Of a stretch of 44,626 nt of DNA, positions 42,807 through 44,626 are shown piece by piece. The position numbers were made by a program, and so were the translations under genes. The number at the start of each line of letters is the position of its first letter. Positions within the stretch are counted from its first letter, which is position 1. The notes below the pieces were generated by a model. That model was not told where the DNA came from. It was given only the letters and a program-made list of their open reading frames with translations, and ran no database searches. This DNA comes from Sphingobacterium phlebotomi (GTDB lineage Bacteria > Bacteroidota > Bacteroidia > Sphingobacteriales > Sphingobacteriaceae): NCBI RefSeq assembly GCF_008180195.1, contig NZ_VTAV01000023.1, forward strand, positions 1-44,626, written 5' to 3'.

Positions 42807-42906
42807 GTTACTGTCGCTCCGATGCTTATAGCGAATGATCTGACTTAGGCTTATATAATGTATATTAGCATAATATAAAAGACTAACAAAAATTGAGCAG
42901 AAGAAT

Positions 42907-43938
42907 ATGCGTTATACCCCCAATCCAGACAGATACCAACAGATGGTATATCACAAATGCGGAAATAGTGGCCTGAAATTACCAGCGATATCACTAGGTT
43001 TATGGCATAATTTCGGTGATGACAAACCGCATAACATCAAGCAGCAGATCTGCCGGACAGCTTTTGACCTTGGAATTACCCATTTTGATCTTGCCAATAA
43101 TTATGGTCCGCCTCCCGGAACGGCCGAACAGGCTTTCGGCAGGATACTAAAAGAGGATTTTGCGGGTTTGCGGGACGAACTTCTTATTTCTACAAAGGCT
43201 GGTTATGATATGTGGCCCGGGCCATACGGCGAATGGGGAAGCAAAAAATACCTGATAGCTAGCTGTGATCAGAGCCTCAAACGAATGGGACTGGATTACG
43301 TCGATATTTTTTATTCCCACCGCTTTGATCCCAATACGCCATTGGAAGAAACCATGCGGGCCCTCGACCAAATTGTACGATCCGGTAAGGCATTGTATGT
43401 GGGGCTTTCTTCTTATAATAGCAGACGTACAAAAGAAGCCGTAGCTATACTTAACGATCTGGGAACGCCGTGCCTTATCCATCAACCAAGCTATTCCATG
43501 CTTAATCGTTGGGTTGAAGATGATGGACTGATCGATGCCCTCGATGAACTTGGAGTAGGTTCTATTGTTTTTTCACCACTTGCCCAAGGAATGCTCACTA
43601 CAAAATACCTAAACGACATACCTGAAGGCAGCCGTGCCAGTCAACATAAGTCGTTAAACCCAAATTTTCTAAGTAATGAAAATCTAGAAAAGATAAGGTC
43701 GTTGAACAGCATTGCTGAAAGCCGCGGTCAAACACTAGCGCAAATGGCTATTGCCTGGGTTCTCAAAAAAGGACGGATTACATCTGCCCTTATTGGAGCC
43801 AGCAAACCTGAGCAGGTTATTGATTGCGTAGGTGCTATAAATAACCTTGATTTTACCGACGCTGAACTTGTGGAAATAGATCATTTTGCAACGGATGGCG
43901 GACTGAATATCTGGGCAAGATCGGCAGAACTAGATTAA
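42907..43938 (+). CDS. Aldo-keto reductase, YghZ-like (L-glyceraldehyde 3-phosphate reductase type)
   Basis: An NADPH-dependent (beta/alpha)8-barrel reductase. The 343-aa protein resembles E. coli YghZ (AKR14), which reduces L-glyceraldehyde 3-phosphate and detoxifies methylglyoxal. The N-terminus MRYTPNPDRYQQMVYHKCGNSGLKLP, the catalytic Asp/Tyr in FDLANNYGPPPG, Lys in LISTKAGYDMWPGPYGEWGSKKYL, His in DIFYSHRFDP and the cofactor motif ALIGASKPEQ agree with this. It begins a single-gene unit. An upstream region with the ATT tract suggests variable expression. Confidence 0.93.
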   Translation: MRYTPNPDRYQQMVYHKCGNSGLKLPAISLGLWHNFGDDKPHNIKQQICRTAFDLGITHFDLANNYGPPPGTAEQAFGRILKEDFAGLRDELLISTKAGYDMWPGPYGEWGSKKYLIASCDQSLKRMGLDYVDIFYSHRFDPNTPLEETMRALDQIVRSGKALYVGLSSYNSRRTKEAVAILNDLGTPCLIHQPSYSMLNRWVEDDGLIDALDELGVGSIVFSPLAQGMLTTKYLNDIPEGSRASQHKSLNPNFLSNENLEKIRSLNSIAESRGQTLAQMAIAWVLKKGRITSALIGASKPEQVIDCVGAINNLDFTDAELVEIDHFATDGGLNIWARSAELD

Positions 43939-43967
43939 GTTCGCCGTCTTGCTTTTAGGGAAACAAT

Positions 43968-44579
43968 TCAGACGTTTTCTGTCTTCGGGATAAAAATAGA
44001 TTGCAGATGGCGGATGTATTCTTCACGGTATCGTTCAATCCTCTCCGAAGTAGCATTTTTTTCCAGATCGTGAAAATGAAATCCCGGAATACGATTCATG
44101 CCGGTGAATTGGTTCATTTTATGAAAACCGAATAATACACCTTCGTCTACCGATGTTTGGTCAAAAAATTCTCCGGGAAGTGTAAAAGCTGTTTCGGGAG
44201 CATTCCAACTGGTCGTGACCATGTAGTTCTTACCTTGCATTAGTCCCCCTGTGCCATAATTGATGGAAGGATTTTTCCGGCTTCTTCCGTCACTGGCATA
44301 GATGCCGTTTTGATGCCCTGCGGTAAATACCTCATCAATATATTTCTTCAACCGGTTAGGTACTTGAAACCACCAAATAGGGGTGTGGTAAATAATGATC
44401 TCCGCCCATTTGAAATTTTCAGCTTCTAACATAACATCAAAATCGTCATTGATATTGGTCATGCGAACATGGAAATCATTTTCTCTCAAAAAATCACTGG
44501 TCCAATCCGTGAGTGTACTATTAAAACTTCCGCCAGAATGTGCAAAATGTTGTCCGCCGTTGATGATGAATATATTCAT
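43968..44579 (-). CDS. mdaB: NAD(P)H quinone oxidoreductase, MdaB-like
   Basis: A flavodoxin-fold FAD/FMN enzyme that reduces quinones by two electrons and limits redox cycling. The 203-aa protein matches E. coli MdaB end to end: INGGQHFAHSGGSFNSTLTDW, WAEIIIYHTPIWWFQVPNRLKKYIDEVFTAGH, YASDGRSRKNPSINYGTGGLMQGKNYMVTTSWNAP and FHKMNQFTGM. It converges with the aldo-keto reductase gene, 29 bp apart. Its promoter would be at the right edge; 47 bases after the start are present and show no clear consensus. The pairing with YghZ points to carbonyl and quinone detoxification. Confidence 0.94.
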   Translation of the reverse strand: MNIFIINGGQHFAHSGGSFNSTLTDWTSDFLRENDFHVRMTNINDDFDVMLEAENFKWAEIIIYHTPIWWFQVPNRLKKYIDEVFTAGHQNGIYASDGRSRKNPSINYGTGGLMQGKNYMVTTSWNAPETAFTLPGEFFDQTSVDEGVLFGFHKMNQFTGMNRIPGFHFHDLEKNATSERIERYREEYIRHLQSIFIPKTENV

Positions 44580-44626
44580 TTTTGTATCATTTAAATAATT
44601 AATACTGCAAATTTCTATTATAATAC

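Overview
The window looks like chromosomal DNA of a Bacteroidota bacterium, most likely Sphingobacteriaceae (Sphingobacterium, Olivibacter, Parapedobacter or Pedobacter-like). Four things suggest this. Several starts carry the Bacteroidota-type promoter TTG-N20/21-TAnnTTTG (13611-13642, 14569-14599, 32389-32419). Most genes lack a strong Shine-Dalgarno sequence. Many exported proteins have signal peptides ending in an AQ/GQ/SQ-type cleavage site. The gene set is typical of the group (S9 dipeptidyl peptidase, DUF1080 protein, crtYcd-type lycopene cyclase, zeaxanthin-type carotenoid operon). No phage, insertion sequence, CRISPR array or rRNA gene was seen. Genus is inference.

Layout. 1-5.9 kb: asnB, convergent with a secreted S9 peptidase and DUF1080 gene, then folB and a small heat-shock protein. 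5.9-12.2 kb: an autoregulated tetR-tolC-MFP-RND efflux operon with the same palindrome (TTAACACTGTT) in front of tetR and in front of tolC. 12.2-14.5 kb: an MFS exporter with an unusually long, hairpin-rich leader, then a siderophore-interacting ferric reductase with its own promoter. 14.6 kb: a promoter followed by only the 5' two thirds of a tRNA-Lys(CTT), a tRNA relic. 14.7-23.9 kb: two small membrane proteins (DUF2721, DUF421) and a leftward glycogen-to-trehalose operon: a TreY-MalQ fusion, GlgX and TreZ.

23.9-25.6 kb: divergent from the trehalose operon is a three-gene unit that I cannot place in a pathway. It holds two tandem TagD-like cytidylyltransferase paralogs with altered C-terminal signatures and a stand-alone degenerate receiver protein. 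25.7-31.7 kb: a tightly overlapped leftward operon marR-crtI-crtB-crtZ-crtYcd-phr-idi, which couples zeaxanthin-type carotenoid synthesis to DNA photorepair and isoprenoid supply. 31.8-35.7 kb: two unrelated lipoproteins and a TPR histidine kinase/NarL-type regulator pair. 35.8-39.7 kb: a VWA protein, a MoxR/Mg-chelatase-like AAA+ ATPase and an unknown exported protein. 39.7-44.6 kb: an AraC regulator, an acyl-CoA dehydrogenase, an ElaA-like acetyltransferase, a YghZ-type aldo-keto reductase and an MdaB-type quinone reductase; an (ATT)11 microsatellite lies between the divergent acetyltransferase and reductase genes.

How the genes work together. In the trehalose block, GlgX debranches glycogen, MalQ remodels short chains, TreY turns the reducing end into a trehalosyl unit and TreZ releases trehalose. 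In the carotenoid block, Idi supplies isoprenoid precursor, CrtB and CrtI make lycopene, CrtYcd cyclises it and CrtZ hydroxylates it, while the photolyase repairs light damage. The best leads for something new are the twin cytidylyltransferase plus pseudo-receiver unit, the truncated tRNA with an intact promoter, the structured leader before the MFS gene, the TreY-MalQ fusion and the Met/Cys-tailed lipoprotein.
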